NCBI GenBank assembly: GCA_944390525.1
Contig: CALXQH010000020.1
Span: forward strand, 1 to 45,157
DNA from: an uncultured Clostridia bacterium
Lineage (GTDB): Bacteria > Bacillota > Clostridia > TANB77 > CAG-508
DNA length: 45,157 nucleotides
Direction: 5' to 3'
This document shows, piece by piece, positions 45,115 through 45,157 of the stretch. Under the pieces are notes generated by a model, which saw nothing but the letters and a program-made list of their open reading frames with translations, was not told the origin of the DNA and searched no databases. Made by a program: the position numbers and the translations under genes. How positions within the stretch are numbered: the first letter of the stretch is position 1; the number at the start of each line of letters is the position of its first letter.

Positions 45115-45156
45115 CTTTAATCTGATAGCTTCTCACGAAGCTTTATCAGATTAAAG
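45115..45156. repeat. Long imperfect hairpin at the window's right end
   Basis: CTTTAATCTGATA and TATCAGATTAAAG are perfect 13-base arms. They continue inward as GCTTC/GAAGC around a 4-base loop, with a 2-base bulge. There is no U-tract on the minus strand. Its size and 4-base loop resemble hairpins found downstream of DGR variable repeats. Confidence 0.55.
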
Positions 45157-45157
45157 G

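Overview
The window reads as chromosomal DNA of a very AT-rich, spore-forming, anaerobic Bacillota (class Clostridia), probably an uncultured gut lineage. The grounds are AGGAGG-type ribosome binding sites, near-consensus sigma-A promoters with 17-bp spacers, a T-box leader in front of pheS, spoVT, a PdaB-like deacetylase, a possible sigma-K promoter, a diaminopentanoate (ornithine-fermentation) dehydrogenase, and almost exclusive use of AT-rich codons. Nearly all genes lie on the minus strand. I see no rRNA, tRNA, CRISPR array, insertion sequence or intact prophage.

Layout from left to right. 1-1000: a prepilin-like secreted protein cut by the window edge and a frameshifted small XRE regulator. 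985-4710: pheS-pheT behind a T-box. 4775-9583: dtd with a zinc-ribbon protein, then comEB-der-plsY-gpsA, and rpmF on its own promoter. 9733-16610: a glycolytic operon transcribed gap-DUF1653-pgk-tpiA-gpmI-eno, plus a small membrane protein, behind a promoter that overlaps a perfect inverted repeat. 16796-22770: a small repeat protein, spoVT, a KAP-type P-loop NTPase, comF, and recD2 broken by one extra base. 22844-33302: a small membrane protein, an apparently leaderless RluA-type pseudouridine synthase (plus strand), ftsH, a DUF1189-like protein, cysS, a class A penicillin-binding protein with a PASTA domain, ord and a J-domain protein. 33437-39856: DUF4364, proS, scpB, a two-OB-fold SSB, a PdaB-like deacetylase, murI and small unknowns. 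40006-43831: a cysteine-rich carboxypeptidase-regulatory-like protein behind a sigma-K-like promoter, a pair of half-size TSUP permeases (one frameshifted), a Cro-like regulator, a cysteine desulfurase and a membrane-anchored unknown. 44015-45157: what looks like a degraded diversity-generating retroelement (DGR).

Three points deserve attention. (1) recD2 and one TSUP half-permease each carry one extra base that makes an in-frame CGG codon (CGG AAG), and skipping that base restores the family sequence. By eye I found no other in-frame CGG in any intact gene here. This could be +1 frameshifting at a hungry or unassigned CGG codon, or a shared sequencing artefact. (2) The right end holds an Asn-codon-rich template-repeat-like block next to a reverse transcriptase whose catalytic core is missing, with an upstream hairpin in the place where DGRs carry theirs. 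(3) Several control sites stand out: a leaderless promoter, two promoter-overlapping palindromes and nested inverted repeats before the zinc-ribbon gene.
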